Shown here one piece after another: positions 33,250 to 42,514 of a DNA stretch of 64,000 nt. Source of the stretch: an uncultured Cellvibrio sp. (GTDB lineage: Bacteria; Pseudomonadota; Gammaproteobacteria; Pseudomonadales; Cellvibrionaceae); the NCBI GenBank assembly GCA_946481095.1, contig CAMLML010000006.1:19235-83234 (forward strand). Direction: 5' to 3'. The stretch's first letter is position 1. Every line of letters starts with the position of its first letter. The translations under genes and the position numbers were made by a program. The notes under the pieces were generated by a model. That model worked only from the letters and a program-made list of their open reading frames with translations, was not told the DNA's origin and did no database searches.

Positions 33250-34230
33250 ATGGTGCAAGATCATCCCTATGCAGCGCTGACACCGGATCTGGTTTTGACG
33301 GCTGTTGAATCCACAGGATTACTCAGTGATGCACGCATATCCGCTCTCAACAGTTATGAAAATCGTGTTTATCAAGTTGGCGTGGAATCATCGCAACCGG
33401 TGATAGTGAAATTTTACCGGCCGGATCGATGGACAGATCAACAAATTCTGGAAGAACATCAATTCACACTGGCGCTGCAAGATCTGGATATTTCTGTAGT
33501 AGCTCCGACAGTGGATGCCGATGGCAAAACCTTGCATCAATTCGAGCAATTTCGTTTTTCACTTTATGCCCGTCAGGGTGGGCACGCACCCAATCTGGAT
33601 GATATGGATACACTCTTGTCATTGGGCCGCACATTGGGTCGTATACACGCACTCGGCAAAGCAAAAACATTTATTCATCGCCCGGAAATTACGTTGCAAA
33701 CTTTTGGATTGGATAGCGTTGAATTTTTATTGGCGCATCATTTTATCCCGGAAAATTTGCAAAAAGCTTATAGCAGTTTGGCTGAAGATTTACTCAAGGC
33801 TTGCAAAGAAAAAATGCAAATCCCCTACAATAAAATCGGCCTGCATGGTGACTGTCACCCGGGTAATATTTTGTGGCGAAATGATGTCGCCCATTTTGTC
33901 GATTTTGATGATGCCCGTAATGGCCCGGCTATTCAGGATTTGTGGATGTTGTTATCCGGTGAGCGTCAGCAACAAACCGAACAACTCAGCGAAATATTGG
34001 AGGGTTATCGTGAATTTTGCGATTTTGATCTGCGGGAGTTAGCGCTCATCGAAAGCCTGCGCAGTTTGCGCATTATCCACTACAGCGCATGGTTGGCGCG
34101 CCGCTGGCAAGATCCCGCTTTTCCCAAATTTTTCCCATGGTTCAATACCGAACGTTATTGGGGTGAACATATTTTGCAATTACGTGAACAACTGGCTGCA
34201 ATCAACGAACCGCCATTAGTGATTTATTGA
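33250..34230 (+). CDS. srkA: Stress response kinase A (YihE/RdoA family)
   Basis: 326 residues, the usual length. An aminoglycoside-phosphotransferase fold carries ALNSYENRVYQVGVESSQPV, the nucleotide lysine in IVKFYRPDRW, the catalytic loop GLHGDCHPGNILW, and metal-binding VDFDDARNGPAIQDLW. SrkA is a Ser/Thr kinase that protects against stress-induced death, and in enterics it lies next to dsbA. Here dsbA is 28 kb away, so that link is broken. Confidence 0.92.
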   Translation: MVQDHPYAALTPDLVLTAVESTGLLSDARISALNSYENRVYQVGVESSQPVIVKFYRPDRWTDQQILEEHQFTLALQDLDISVVAPTVDADGKTLHQFEQFRFSLYARQGGHAPNLDDMDTLLSLGRTLGRIHALGKAKTFIHRPEITLQTFGLDSVEFLLAHHFIPENLQKAYSSLAEDLLKACKEKMQIPYNKIGLHGDCHPGNILWRNDVAHFVDFDDARNGPAIQDLWMLLSGERQQQTEQLSEILEGYREFCDFDLRELALIESLRSLRIIHYSAWLARRWQDPAFPKFFPWFNTERYWGEHILQLREQLAAINEPPLVIY

Positions 34231-34284
34231 TGTTTTTATTTGAATCACGTGATAATGCCTGGACAAACAGCAGAGGATTCTTCC

Positions 34285-35082
34285 ATGAATGCGACAGCAC
34301 CGGATTTGATGCTTGATAACCTGTGGCAGACCCTGCGCGAGCAAACCCGCCAGCAAGCAGATAATGAGCCAGTACTGGCCAGTTTTTTGTACGCGACCAT
34401 TTTAAATCACGACACACTGGAAGCCGCTGTCAGTTTTCATCTGGCCACCAAGCTCGATAGTCCTGCATTGCCTGCTATGTTAATTCGCGAAGTGTTTGAT
34501 GAAGCCTTTGCTAAAGATAAATCTATTGGTGATGCATTACGTGCGGATTTGATCGCCGTCAACCAACGCGATTCTGCTTGCTGTTCATTGGTCACCCCCT
34601 TACTTTATTTCAAAGGTTTCCATGCATTGCAGTCCTATCGTATTGCCCATTGGTTATGGCAACAAGGCCGCGAATCCATGGCCTTGTTTTTACAAAACCG
34701 GATTTCATCTGTATTTGCCGTAGACATACACCCTGCCGCCGTCATAGGCAAAGGCATAATGTTCGATCACGCCACCGGAATTGTGATCGGCGAAACGGCT
34801 GTTGTTGAGGACGATGTTTCGATCATGCAATCAGTCACTCTTGGCGGAACCGGAAAAGAAGCCGGCGACCGTCATCCCAAAGTTCGCAAAGGTGTTTTGA
34901 TTGGCGCTGGCGCAAAAATTCTGGGCAACATCGAAATCGGCCACTGCGCACAAATCGGTGCAGGCAGTGTCGTTTTAAAAGAAGTTCCACCCTGCACAAC
35001 TGTTGCCGGCGTCCCCGCAAAAATAATCGGCAACACCAGCTGCGAAAACCCGGCCTTGGAAATGAATCATCTGTTGGGGTGA
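34285..35082 (+). CDS. cysE: Serine O-acetyltransferase
   Basis: 265 residues. The N-terminal helical domain begins at LWQTLREQTRQQADNEPVLA. The catalytic and hexapeptide region has FHALQSYRIAHWLW, DIHPAAVIGKGIMFDHATGI, SVTLGGTGKEAGDRHPK and GAGAKILGNIEIG. It acetylates L-serine with acetyl-CoA as the first step to cysteine, and is feedback-inhibited by cysteine. The ATG at 34285 has an ideal AGAGGA site 7 bases upstream and was chosen over upstream in-frame TTG 34240 and ATG 34255. Confidence 0.94.
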   Translation: MNATAPDLMLDNLWQTLREQTRQQADNEPVLASFLYATILNHDTLEAAVSFHLATKLDSPALPAMLIREVFDEAFAKDKSIGDALRADLIAVNQRDSACCSLVTPLLYFKGFHALQSYRIAHWLWQQGRESMALFLQNRISSVFAVDIHPAAVIGKGIMFDHATGIVIGETAVVEDDVSIMQSVTLGGTGKEAGDRHPKVRKGVLIGAGAKILGNIEIGHCAQIGAGSVVLKEVPPCTTVAGVPAKIIGNTSCENPALEMNHLLG

Positions 35083-35212
35083 TCGGCTTTTTCCCTCAAT
35101 CTTTATCCAGCCTCACAGGGATTTCGCACTTTCGTTATTTCCATTTGGTTTGGGAACCTTGTCCCGTTATTTTGGTTCAGGGGTTGTTCTGCCATCTTCT
35201 CTTGGTTATATT

Positions 35213-35226
35213 TGTAACCGTTTACA
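35213..35226. promoter_or_regulatory. Near-palindrome TGTAACCGTTTACA upstream of the mannanase gene
   Basis: A 14-base near-palindrome with a central CG, the shape of LacI/GalR-family operators, 230 bases before the mannanase start. The 373-base gap 35083-35455 holds no gene; apart from this site and an AACAATAA motif nothing else was identified. The GTAAC core also resembles the elements near the CrcZ-like RNA, so the binder is uncertain. Confidence 0.4.
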
Positions 35227-35399
35227 GAAGCAGTCCGCAGCAGCGTAATAACAATAATTAGAGGATTGTTGGTCAACTCCCTCTTGCAGTAACTACACAG
35301 ACCTTTTCACTTTCTGTAATACAGCCAGGCAGTTTTTCGCCTGTTCCCAATCAGAATTACACACACCGAAAGCCTTATTTATTGGCGGTAGATTCGGAT

Positions 35400-35407
35400 A
35401 ACAATAA
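35400..35407 (+). promoter_or_regulatory. AACAATAA (Hfq/Crc-type motif) in the mannanase leader
   Basis: Matches AANAANAA, 49 bases before the ATG. A related AATAACAATAA stretch lies further upstream near 35247-35257. It is a possible catabolite-repression target, but short motifs of this kind also occur by chance. Confidence 0.3.
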
Positions 35408-35455
35408 CGCACTGACAGTTTTATTGTCGGTATTTGACTATCTATGGGATAAGTT

Positions 35456-37414
35456 ATGAAAAAATCCATATTTAAATCAGTGAGCCTTGCGCTCTCTTTG
35501 GCATTGTTGGCGGGAAGTGCAGCGGCCAACTGGAGTGTCAGTGGTTCGCAAATCCTTGACCCTAACGGAACCCGCTTCGTTTTTCGCGGAGTGAACCATG
35601 CACACGCCTGGTACACGGACAGAACTACACAAGCATTAAAAGATATCGCCGCGACAGGCGCCAACTCGGTACGTGTTGTATTGAGTAACGGTACCCAGTG
35701 GACACGTAATAGTGGCAGTGATGTCAGCAATATCATCAGCCAATGTAAAGCCAATAAACTGGTCTGTGTGCTGGAAGTGCATGACTCCACTGGTTACGGG
35801 GAAAGCAGTGCAGCCACTCATATTTCAAGAGCGACTGAATACTGGTTAAGTTCAGATGTAAAAGCAGCGATTGTTGGGCAAGAAGACTATGCCATCATCA
35901 ATATTGCCAACGAACCGTTTGGTAATAACACCAGCGCATCAACCTACACAGCAGACACCATCACCGCCATCAGAGCTTTACGTTCAGGTGGTTTGACGCA
36001 CATGCTGATGGTTGATGCAGCCAACTGGGGTCAAGACTGGACAGGCGCTATGCGTGATAACGCTGCCAGTATCTTTGCTGCTGACAGTTTGCGAAATACT
36101 GTGTTCTCGGTACATATGTACGAAGTCTATGGTAATGCAAGTACTATCCAGTCTTATCTGAGCAGTTTTACCAGCAGGGGTTTGCCTATTGTTGTGGGTG
36201 AGTTTGGTGGCGAGCACGGTGGCCAAAATGTGGATGAAGGCACCATCCTTCAATACTCACAAGACAATGGTATTGGTTATATCGGCTGGAGCTGGTCAGG
36301 CAATGGCAGCTGCTGTACCCAGTTGGACATAGTCAATAACTGGAACCCTGCATCCTTGAGCAGCTGGGGTCAAACACTGATTAACAGTACCAATGGTATT
36401 AAAGCCACCTCGAAACTGGCTACACATTTTGGTGGTGTGACCAGTTCATCAAGGTCATCCTCCAGTTCATCCCGATCTTCAAGCATTTCAAGCTCAAGCC
36501 GTTCTTCAAGTGCATCAATATCATCTTCAAGATCATCAAGTCGCTCCAGCATTTCCAGTTCGAGATCCAGCAGTTCTTCACGATCCAGCTCGTCCAGCGT
36601 TGCTATCTCAGGTCAAATGTGTAACTGGTATGGGAATCTTTACCCTGTTTGTGCCAACTCAAACAACGGTTGGGGATGGGAAAACCAGAAGAGTTGTATT
36701 GGTGCGTCTACATGTTCTTCCCAGCCAGCACCTTATGGAATAGTGGGGGCGACCAGTTCATCAAGTGCGGCTAATCGCGCACCAACGGCTGCATTCACTT
36801 ATACATGGGCATCCACTTGTCCCCAAGGCAACATCACACTGTCTGCTGCAAGTTCTTCAGATCCGGATGGTGATGCACTGACCTATGAATGGTTGGTTGC
36901 TTATAACAGCACCTCATACACCGGGTCCGGGGTTACTTTATCCGTAGGTATGAGACCTGTCACAAACTACACTTTCACTCTCACTGTTAGAGATGGAAAG
37001 GGCGGTGTGGCATCTACCAGCCAAGTGATTTATCACTCATTTACTGATAATTGCATCGGCTGGTCGTCAGCGGGCAACTCATCTTCCAGATCCTCAAGCT
37101 CTTCCAGCTCCTCAAGCTCTAGCAGCCAATCCGACAGTTCAACCTGTAATAGCAGCAACTTCAACAAGGCCGCATCCAAAGGTGTTGAGTTCGCGGCTGT
37201 GGCTGGCGATTGCATCCGCTACAACAAAAGCTCGGGTACATTGCAGATAGGTTCATGGACTGGCGTGGCCTCTACTTACAACATCACTTCCGGTGCACAG
37301 GGCATCACCAATAGCGGTGGTGGCTGGACATCCGTCAGCGCTGCCAATGGCGATCTGTACATTAAAGTTGTTTCAGCATCACGCAGCTTCAACGTTAAAT
37401 TTGATAATTGGTAA
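35456..37414 (+). CDS. Modular beta-1,4-mannanase: GH5 (subfamily 8-like), CBM10, PKD, unknown C-terminal domain
   Basis: 652 residues. Signal peptide about 1-24. The GH5 catalytic domain (25-326) starts RFVFRGVNHAHAWYTDRTTQ, with acid/base Glu in IINIANEPFGNN and nucleophile Glu in VVGEFGGEHGG. Its wording matches bacterial GH5_8 mannanases. A polyserine linker (about 327-381) leads to a CBM10 (CNWYGNLYPVCANSNNGWGW, then CIGASTCSSQPAPYGIVG), which binds crystalline cellulose. A PKD domain (about 441-535) and a second serine linker follow. A 90-residue C-terminal domain (from TCNSSNFNKAASKG to FNVKFDNW) is of no family I can name. Confidence 0.9.
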   Translation: MKKSIFKSVSLALSLALLAGSAAANWSVSGSQILDPNGTRFVFRGVNHAHAWYTDRTTQALKDIAATGANSVRVVLSNGTQWTRNSGSDVSNIISQCKANKLVCVLEVHDSTGYGESSAATHISRATEYWLSSDVKAAIVGQEDYAIINIANEPFGNNTSASTYTADTITAIRALRSGGLTHMLMVDAANWGQDWTGAMRDNAASIFAADSLRNTVFSVHMYEVYGNASTIQSYLSSFTSRGLPIVVGEFGGEHGGQNVDEGTILQYSQDNGIGYIGWSWSGNGSCCTQLDIVNNWNPASLSSWGQTLINSTNGIKATSKLATHFGGVTSSSRSSSSSSRSSSISSSSRSSSASISSSRSSSRSSISSSRSSSSSRSSSSSVAISGQMCNWYGNLYPVCANSNNGWGWENQKSCIGASTCSSQPAPYGIVGATSSSSAANRAPTAAFTYTWASTCPQGNITLSAASSSDPDGDALTYEWLVAYNSTSYTGSGVTLSVGMRPVTNYTFTLTVRDGKGGVASTSQVIYHSFTDNCIGWSSAGNSSSRSSSSSSSSSSSSQSDSSTCNSSNFNKAASKGVEFAAVAGDCIRYNKSSGTLQIGSWTGVASTYNITSGAQGITNSGGGWTSVSAANGDLYIKVVSASRSFNVKFDNW

Positions 37415-37451
37415 GTTTGTACAGCTAGTTCAGTAAAACTCTCCCCTCTTG

Positions 37452-37486
37452 AGCGGTTTGTAAGAAATTACAGACCGCTTTTTTTA
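37452..37486 (+). terminator. Terminator after the mannanase gene
   Basis: AGCGGTTTGTAA, loop GAAA, TTACAGACCGCT (one wobble), then TTTTTTATT. A strong 12-bp stem. Confidence 0.85.
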
Positions 37487-37618
37487 TTTGTCACCATGAA
37501 AACAAATACCATAGCCAACTTTTATGGATTTCAAATTGCCGGACAACACCGAAACCCCGTACAAATGGCGGGCTGTTTCAAACAGCACTAATAACAACTA
37601 TTTTGGATCGGTGTTCTC

Positions 37619-38905
37619 ATGACAACTGCTCAACTCTCCGTCGTTTTCTTTTTACAAATGTTCGTCATCCTGGCTGTCTGCCGACTGGTGGGCTGGATCG
37701 GACAAAAATACCTTCATCAACCACAAGTCGTGGGTGAAATGATTGCCGGGGTTATTCTTGGCCCGTCATTATTTGGCTTGCTGATGCCCGAACTCCAAAA
37801 AGCCCTGTTCCCTACCGAAATGAAAGGCGTGCTGTATGTAGGCGCACAACTGGGTGTTGGTATGTATATGTTTTTGGTGGGATTGGGATTCCGGGGCGAT
37901 CACTTCAAAAGTAATTTCAAAAGTGCAGCCGCCGTTTCCATATCCGGTATGGCAGCTCCCTTTCTGGTAGCGATTGTCATCACCCCCTGGTTGCTGACAG
38001 TACCCGGACTTTTCTCCGAAAAAGCCACACCTTTCAGTGCTACCCTGTTTATGGGTGCTTGCATTGCGATTACTGCCTTTCCAATGCTCGCCAGAATCAT
38101 CCACGAACGCGGCCTGAGCCAAACCAAACTGGGCACGCTTTCCCTGTCTGCCGGTGCCATAGATGACGCGGGCGCCTGGTGTGTATTGGCGATTGTTTTA
38201 GCCACATTTGGTGCAGGCTCTGCACTCGCCATCAAAACCATTTTAGGCGGCATAGCATTCGCAGCCTTTATGATTCTGGTCGCCCCCAAAGTTCTGGGTT
38301 ATCTGGCACGTGCCGCCGAGAAGCAAGACAAACTAAGCCCAACCATGCTCGCTCTGGTTCTGATGTGTTTTATGTTGGCAGCATTTACCGCTGATGCCAT
38401 CGGACTCCACGCAGTATTCGGCGGATTCCTATTAGGCGCTGTTATGCCACGTGGCAAATTGACTCAAGAAGTGAAACGCCAACTGGAACCTTTTGTTGTG
38501 ATAGTCCTGATCCCAATCTTCTTCACTTATTCCGGCCTGAATACCCAATTAACCATGGTGAATAACATTGAATTGTTAGCAATCGCTGCTGTGATCCTTA
38601 TAGGCTCTGTCGTCGCCAAAGGTGTTGCCTGTTGGGGTGCTGCACGCCTCTGTGGTGCTGACAACCGAACCGCGTTAGGTATAGGTGCACTGATGAATGC
38701 GCGCGGCCTGATGGAGCTGATCATCATCAACATAGGCCTGCAAGCCGGAGTCATTGGCCCAGCCCTTTTCTCGATGATGGTATTAATGGCGATCATCACC
38801 ACATTAATGGCATCGCCCTTGTTTGAAATGGTCTACGGCAAAAAAGCCCGCGAAAGCGGAGAACTGGAAGCTATAGGCGCTGAAGCAAAACCACAAGCCA
38901 CTTAA
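37619..38905 (+). CDS. CPA2-family cation:proton antiporter (Kef/NapA type)
   Basis: 428 residues, about 12 membrane segments and no C-terminal TrkA domain. It opens with LVGWIGQKYLHQPQVVGEMI followed by GVILGPSLFG, the family signature. A core membrane motif is GAIDDAGAWCVLAIVLATFG with the paired aspartates of electrogenic Na+/H+ exchangers. RLCGADNRTALGIGALMNARGLMELI is in the last third. It exchanges H+ with Na+ or K+ at the inner membrane. It is a single-gene unit with its own terminator. Confidence 0.9.
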   Translation: MTTAQLSVVFFLQMFVILAVCRLVGWIGQKYLHQPQVVGEMIAGVILGPSLFGLLMPELQKALFPTEMKGVLYVGAQLGVGMYMFLVGLGFRGDHFKSNFKSAAAVSISGMAAPFLVAIVITPWLLTVPGLFSEKATPFSATLFMGACIAITAFPMLARIIHERGLSQTKLGTLSLSAGAIDDAGAWCVLAIVLATFGAGSALAIKTILGGIAFAAFMILVAPKVLGYLARAAEKQDKLSPTMLALVLMCFMLAAFTADAIGLHAVFGGFLLGAVMPRGKLTQEVKRQLEPFVVIVLIPIFFTYSGLNTQLTMVNNIELLAIAAVILIGSVVAKGVACWGAARLCGADNRTALGIGALMNARGLMELIIINIGLQAGVIGPALFSMMVLMAIITTLMASPLFEMVYGKKARESGELEAIGAEAKPQAT

Positions 38906-38958
38906 TTTTGTATGCTCTACCCAGCCAACGAGTTGTTAATTTAAAACTCTAATGATTC

Positions 38959-38984
38959 AGCCCGAGCTTGCTCGGGCTTTTTTT
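38959..38984 (+). terminator. Terminator after the antiporter gene
   Basis: AGCCCGAG, loop CTTG, CTCGGGCT, then TTTTTT. An 8-bp GC-rich stem with a long T run. Confidence 0.9.
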
Positions 38985-39132
38985 GTTTGCAAATATAAGA
39001 TCAACTTTTCTGCACTAAAAAAACACACCCGATCAATTTTGCATCCCAAATCAATGCAGAATTTTTTCATTTTCATGCTTCACTATTGAGCATTATCTCT
39101 TTTTGCATGGAAACACTTCCCCTTTTCAGGCT

Positions 39133-39148
39133 TGGCATAGTGATTGCT
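39133..39148 (+). promoter_or_regulatory. Sigma-54 promoter of the nitrate transporter gene
   Basis: TGGCATAGTGATTGCT: GG and GC are 10 bases apart and the TTGCT half is perfect. It predicts a start near 39159 and a 44-base leader before the ATG at 39203. Sigma-54/NtrC control fits a nitrate assimilation transporter. No clear NtrC site was found further upstream. Confidence 0.65.
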
Positions 39149-39202
39149 GAAACGGATTCAAGGCTGAATGGCCGTTTCTTTTCACATCATGAGTTTATTG
39201 CT

Positions 39203-40675
39203 ATGTCTCAACGACTGAATTTTCTCGATTTTTCAAACAAATCTGTGGCGACTTTGCATTTCACCTGGTTTGCTTTTTTTCTCACATTCGTCATGTGGTT
39301 TAGTCTTCCACCACTGAAACCATTAATTACTGCTTCACTGCAACTCACACCACAGCAATGGGCTGCGCTTCTGACATTGAACGTTGCTCTGACAATTCCT
39401 GCGCGAATTGTGGTGGGTAGTTTGGTGGATAAATTTGGCCCGCGCGCTATTTACAGCATGTTGTTGTTTGTATCGGGTTGTGTGCTGATTGCATTCTCTT
39501 TTGCTCAAAGTTTTGAGCAGGCAGCTTTGTTTCGTTTTTTGCTTGGATTTGTTGGGGCCGGTTTTGTTATTGGTATTCGTTTGGTTGGTGAGTGGTTTCC
39601 TGCTCGTCAGGTTGGCCTGGCTGAAGGTATTTATGGTGGTTGGGGCAACTTCGGTGCGGCAGCAGCCGGTTTCCTCTTACCCTTTTTAGCCATTCATGTA
39701 TTTGGTGGCGATGATGGTTGGCGTTATGCAATGACTACTGCTGGTGTTATTGCAATGATTTATTCAGGATTGTTTTACGCGCGTGTTCGCAACACACCAA
39801 AAGGTTCTACTTATTTCAAACCAAAAAAATCCGGTGGACTTGAAGTCAGCAGCAAACGTGATTTCTGGTTCTATGTGATTTTAAATGTGCCGATGTATTT
39901 AATTCTGGCTGTGCTTGCCTGGAAAATGTCACCCAGTAATTTGGGGCTGCTAAGTCAAGCCATGACCTACATTATGTATGCGATTCTGCTGGCATTATTT
40001 GCATTTCAATTTTCACAAATTTATCGCGTTAACAAAGATATGTTGAAAAACGGCGTTGCAGATCACGACAAATATGAATTCAAACAAGTGGCTATTTTAA
40101 GTTGGGCCTATCTCGCTACTTTTGGTTCTGAAATTGCGGTGGTCTCTGTGCTGCCTGCTTTTTTCATGGATACATTTACTGGTCTCAGTGTTTCACAAGC
40201 CGCGATGCTCGGCGGTTCTTTTGCGTTTATGAATTTGGTTGCACGCCCGGGCGGTGGTTGGTTCAGCGATAAATTCGGGCGCCGTTTCAGCATGAGTATT
40301 ATTCTTGCCGGTGTCACGCTGGGTTATCTTTTGCTTTCACAAATCAACGCAAGTTGGCCACTGGCATTGGCATTCCTTGCGGTGTTTATTTGTTCCCTGT
40401 TTGTTCAAGCCGGATGTGGTGCAGTGTTTGCTGTAGTGCCACTCATCAAACGCCGTATGACTGGACAAATTGCCGGGCTGGCTGGTGCCTATGGTAATGT
40501 CGGTGCACTTTTCTTTTTAACCATGAATACGTTTATTGGCATTCATTATTTTTTCTACATGTTGGCAATCGCTGCACTGATAGGTTTGGTGTTCGTTCAA
40601 TTTTTACGTGAACCTAAGGGGCACGTCGTTGAAGTGAATGAAGATGGCAGTTTGCAAAAAATAGAAGTGTCTTGA
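39203..40675 (+). CDS. Nitrate/nitrite transporter, NarK/NasA family
   Basis: 490 residues, 12 membrane segments of the major facilitator superfamily. Both nitrate signature motifs are present: [19 protein letters not shown] and [17 protein letters not shown]. The [17 protein letters not shown] block is also typical. It imports nitrate for assimilation. The frame is open to 39086, but the sigma-54 promoter at 39133-39148 rules out that start, so the ATG at 39203 ([14 protein letters not shown]) is used. A PP2C-kinase fusion gene follows, as in Pseudomonas nasA loci. Confidence 0.92.
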   Translation: MSQRLNFLDFSNKSVATLHFTWFAFFLTFVMWFSLPPLKPLITASLQLTPQQWAALLTLNVALTIPARIVVGSLVDKFGPRAIYSMLLFVSGCVLIAFSFAQSFEQAALFRFLLGFVGAGFVIGIRLVGEWFPARQVGLAEGIYGGWGNFGAAAAGFLLPFLAIHVFGGDDGWRYAMTTAGVIAMIYSGLFYARVRNTPKGSTYFKPKKSGGLEVSSKRDFWFYVILNVPMYLILAVLAWKMSPSNLGLLSQAMTYIMYAILLALFAFQFSQIYRVNKDMLKNGVADHDKYEFKQVAILSWAYLATFGSEIAVVSVLPAFFMDTFTGLSVSQAAMLGGSFAFMNLVARPGGGWFSDKFGRRFSMSIILAGVTLGYLLLSQINASWPLALAFLAVFICSLFVQAGCGAVFAVVPLIKRRMTGQIAGLAGAYGNVGALFFLTMNTFIGIHYFFYMLAIAALIGLVFVQFLREPKGHVVEVNEDGSLQKIEVS

Positions 40676-40692
40676 TAAATGTTTTGTTGATC

Positions 40693-40721
40693 ATGCCCGC
40701 ACTATGCGGGCATTGTTTTTT
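40693..40721 (+). terminator. Terminator between the nitrate transporter and PP2C-kinase genes
   Basis: ATGCCCGC, loop ACTAT, GCGGGCAT, then TGTTTTTTTA. It sits in the 64-base gap, so the kinase gene is expressed by read-through or from its own promoter. Confidence 0.85.
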
Positions 40722-40739
40722 TACTTTGAGTAAAAAATT

Positions 40740-42461
40740 ATGGATCATTTGCAATCGCATCTGGAAATCAGTTTTGCGCAAAAAAGTGAAGCTGGAGTCA
40801 AACCTGAAAATCAGGATACCGTCGGTGCACGTATTCCTGAGGGCAATTTATTAACAACCAAAGGAATCGCAATTGCGATTGCCGATGGTGTTAGTAGCAG
40901 TATGGCTGCCCGCGAAGCCAGTCAGACAGCTGTTGCCGGGTTTTTAACAGATTATTACGCAACACCTGATACCTGGCGTACACAACAATCCGCTATTCGT
41001 GTTATCCAATCCTTAAACTCAAGTTTGTGGGGACGCAGCCAAAATTCTATTTATGGTGAAGGGTACCTCACCACATTTTCGGCATTAATTTTAAAAGGTG
41101 ACACCGGATTTATTTTTCATGTGGGCGATACGCGCGTGTATCGTTTACGCGAAAATAATCTTGAATTACTGACACGTGATCACACACAACGAATTGATCG
41201 TCATACAACGCATTTAAGTCGTGCTATGGGTGCTGATCCTTATCTCGAAGTTGATATGCACAGCTTTGAATTGAGTGTCGGGGACATTTTTATTTTGACC
41301 AGCGATGGAGTTCATGAAGCCATTTCTGTGAATGATTTTAAAAAATTAATTCTGGATCATCAGCAAACCCCTGAATTGCTCACAGCCAAAGCACTGGCAT
41401 TGGCACTGGAATGCAAAAGTCAGGACAATCTGAGCATTCAGGTCTTACGCATTGAAAAAATAGGTACAGCTACACAAACTGATGCCATTCAGGTTTTATC
41501 GCGTTTGCCTTTTCCTCCTCCTCTGATTCCGGGCAATATTATTGATGGATTGAAAGTCAAAAGAATTTTGCATGAATCAACTCGCAGTCAGGTGTATCTG
41601 GTAGAGGATGCAAATAAAAATCTTTTGGTCATGAAGACACCTTCGGTTTTATATCAGGACGACAAGGCCTATACCGAACGATTTGTGATGGAGTCCTGGA
41701 TAGGTGCACGGATTCAGAATTCTGCTGTTGTGCGTGTGATTCCGGCGCCGGAATCCCGTTCCTATTTGTATTATCTGACGGAGTATATTGCAGGGCAAAC
41801 ACTCACTTCATTATTAAAAGAGCGCGGCATATTATCGATTGTTGATGCAGTTGAATTAATCGAACAAATCATTCGCGGCATTCGCGCTTTTCACCGTAAG
41901 GACACTTTGCATCAGGATATTAAACCGGACAATATTGTGATTGGCAGCAGAGGCCCGGTAATTGTCGATTTCGGTTCATGCTGGATTGCAGGTGTTGCAG
42001 AGATAGGTTCAAGTATTGAGCGCGATAAAATATTGGGCACAGCAGATTATTCTGCGCCTGAATATCGATATGGAGGGAAAACCGGGCCAGCATCCGATCA
42101 ATTTTCATTGGCAGTTTTACTCTACGAAATGCTGACTGGTAAATTACCTTACGGAACTTCATACGCATCTGCATTTGATTTTAAAAGTTTTCAACGGCTG
42201 CATTATATTTCTGCCATGAAACATAATCCTTTGGTTCCTTTTTGGTTGGATAAAGCGCTGGAAAAAGCACTTAACATCAATCCGGATGGGCGCTATGAAG
42301 CGCTTTCAGAATGGCTGCAGGATTTAAAACGTCCCAATCCCAATTGGTTAAATTCCCGTGCCCAGCCTTTGCTGGAAAAAGATCCATTATTATTTTGGAA
42401 AATAACGGCAATATCGGGTTGGTTACTCGTGGTGGTATCAGGTTATTTTCTGTTGTTGTAA
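40740..42461 (+). CDS. Fused PP2C phosphatase and Ser/Thr protein kinase
   Basis: 573 residues. The N-terminal PP2C phosphatase (about 1-240) has IAIADGVSSSMAAREASQTA, HVGDTRVYRL, LTSDGVHEAIS and SQDNLSIQVL, the metal-binding aspartates. The kinase domain (about 265-530) has the ATP lysine in LVMKTPS, catalytic loop HQDIKPDNIVI, DFGSCW and GTADYSAPEY. It ends in a membrane anchor (WKITAISGWLLVVVSGYFLL). The catalytic loop has Gln in place of the usual Arg of HRD, so it is a non-RD kinase. Such fusions sit next to nitrate transporters in Pseudomonas; the target is unknown. Confidence 0.9.
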   Translation: MDHLQSHLEISFAQKSEAGVKPENQDTVGARIPEGNLLTTKGIAIAIADGVSSSMAAREASQTAVAGFLTDYYATPDTWRTQQSAIRVIQSLNSSLWGRSQNSIYGEGYLTTFSALILKGDTGFIFHVGDTRVYRLRENNLELLTRDHTQRIDRHTTHLSRAMGADPYLEVDMHSFELSVGDIFILTSDGVHEAISVNDFKKLILDHQQTPELLTAKALALALECKSQDNLSIQVLRIEKIGTATQTDAIQVLSRLPFPPPLIPGNIIDGLKVKRILHESTRSQVYLVEDANKNLLVMKTPSVLYQDDKAYTERFVMESWIGARIQNSAVVRVIPAPESRSYLYYLTEYIAGQTLTSLLKERGILSIVDAVELIEQIIRGIRAFHRKDTLHQDIKPDNIVIGSRGPVIVDFGSCWIAGVAEIGSSIERDKILGTADYSAPEYRYGGKTGPASDQFSLAVLLYEMLTGKLPYGTSYASAFDFKSFQRLHYISAMKHNPLVPFWLDKALEKALNINPDGRYEALSEWLQDLKRPNPNWLNSRAQPLLEKDPLLFWKITAISGWLLVVVSGYFLLL

Positions 42462-42466
42462 AAAAT

Positions 42467-42493
42467 AAAAAGGCACTGATCAGTGCCTTTTTA
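42467..42493. terminator. Bidirectional terminator between kinase and S41 peptidase genes
   Basis: AAAAAGGCACTGATCAGTGCCTTTTT is a near-perfect palindrome with A and T runs on both sides (42467-42493), placed between convergent genes. Confidence 0.85.
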
Positions 42494-42514
42494 TTGTTGC
42501 GTGAGTTTTGATTT

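Noticed and set aside
39149..39183. Hairpin GAAACGG/CCGTTTC with short T run as a nitrate-responsive leader terminator
   Set aside because: The sigma-54 promoter at 39133-39148 predicts transcription from about 39159, inside the first arm, so the full hairpin would not be in the RNA.
39086..39202. N-terminal extension of the nitrate transporter to 39086
   Set aside because: The extension covers the sigma-54 promoter and is not membrane-transporter-like; the ATG at 39203 fits the family.
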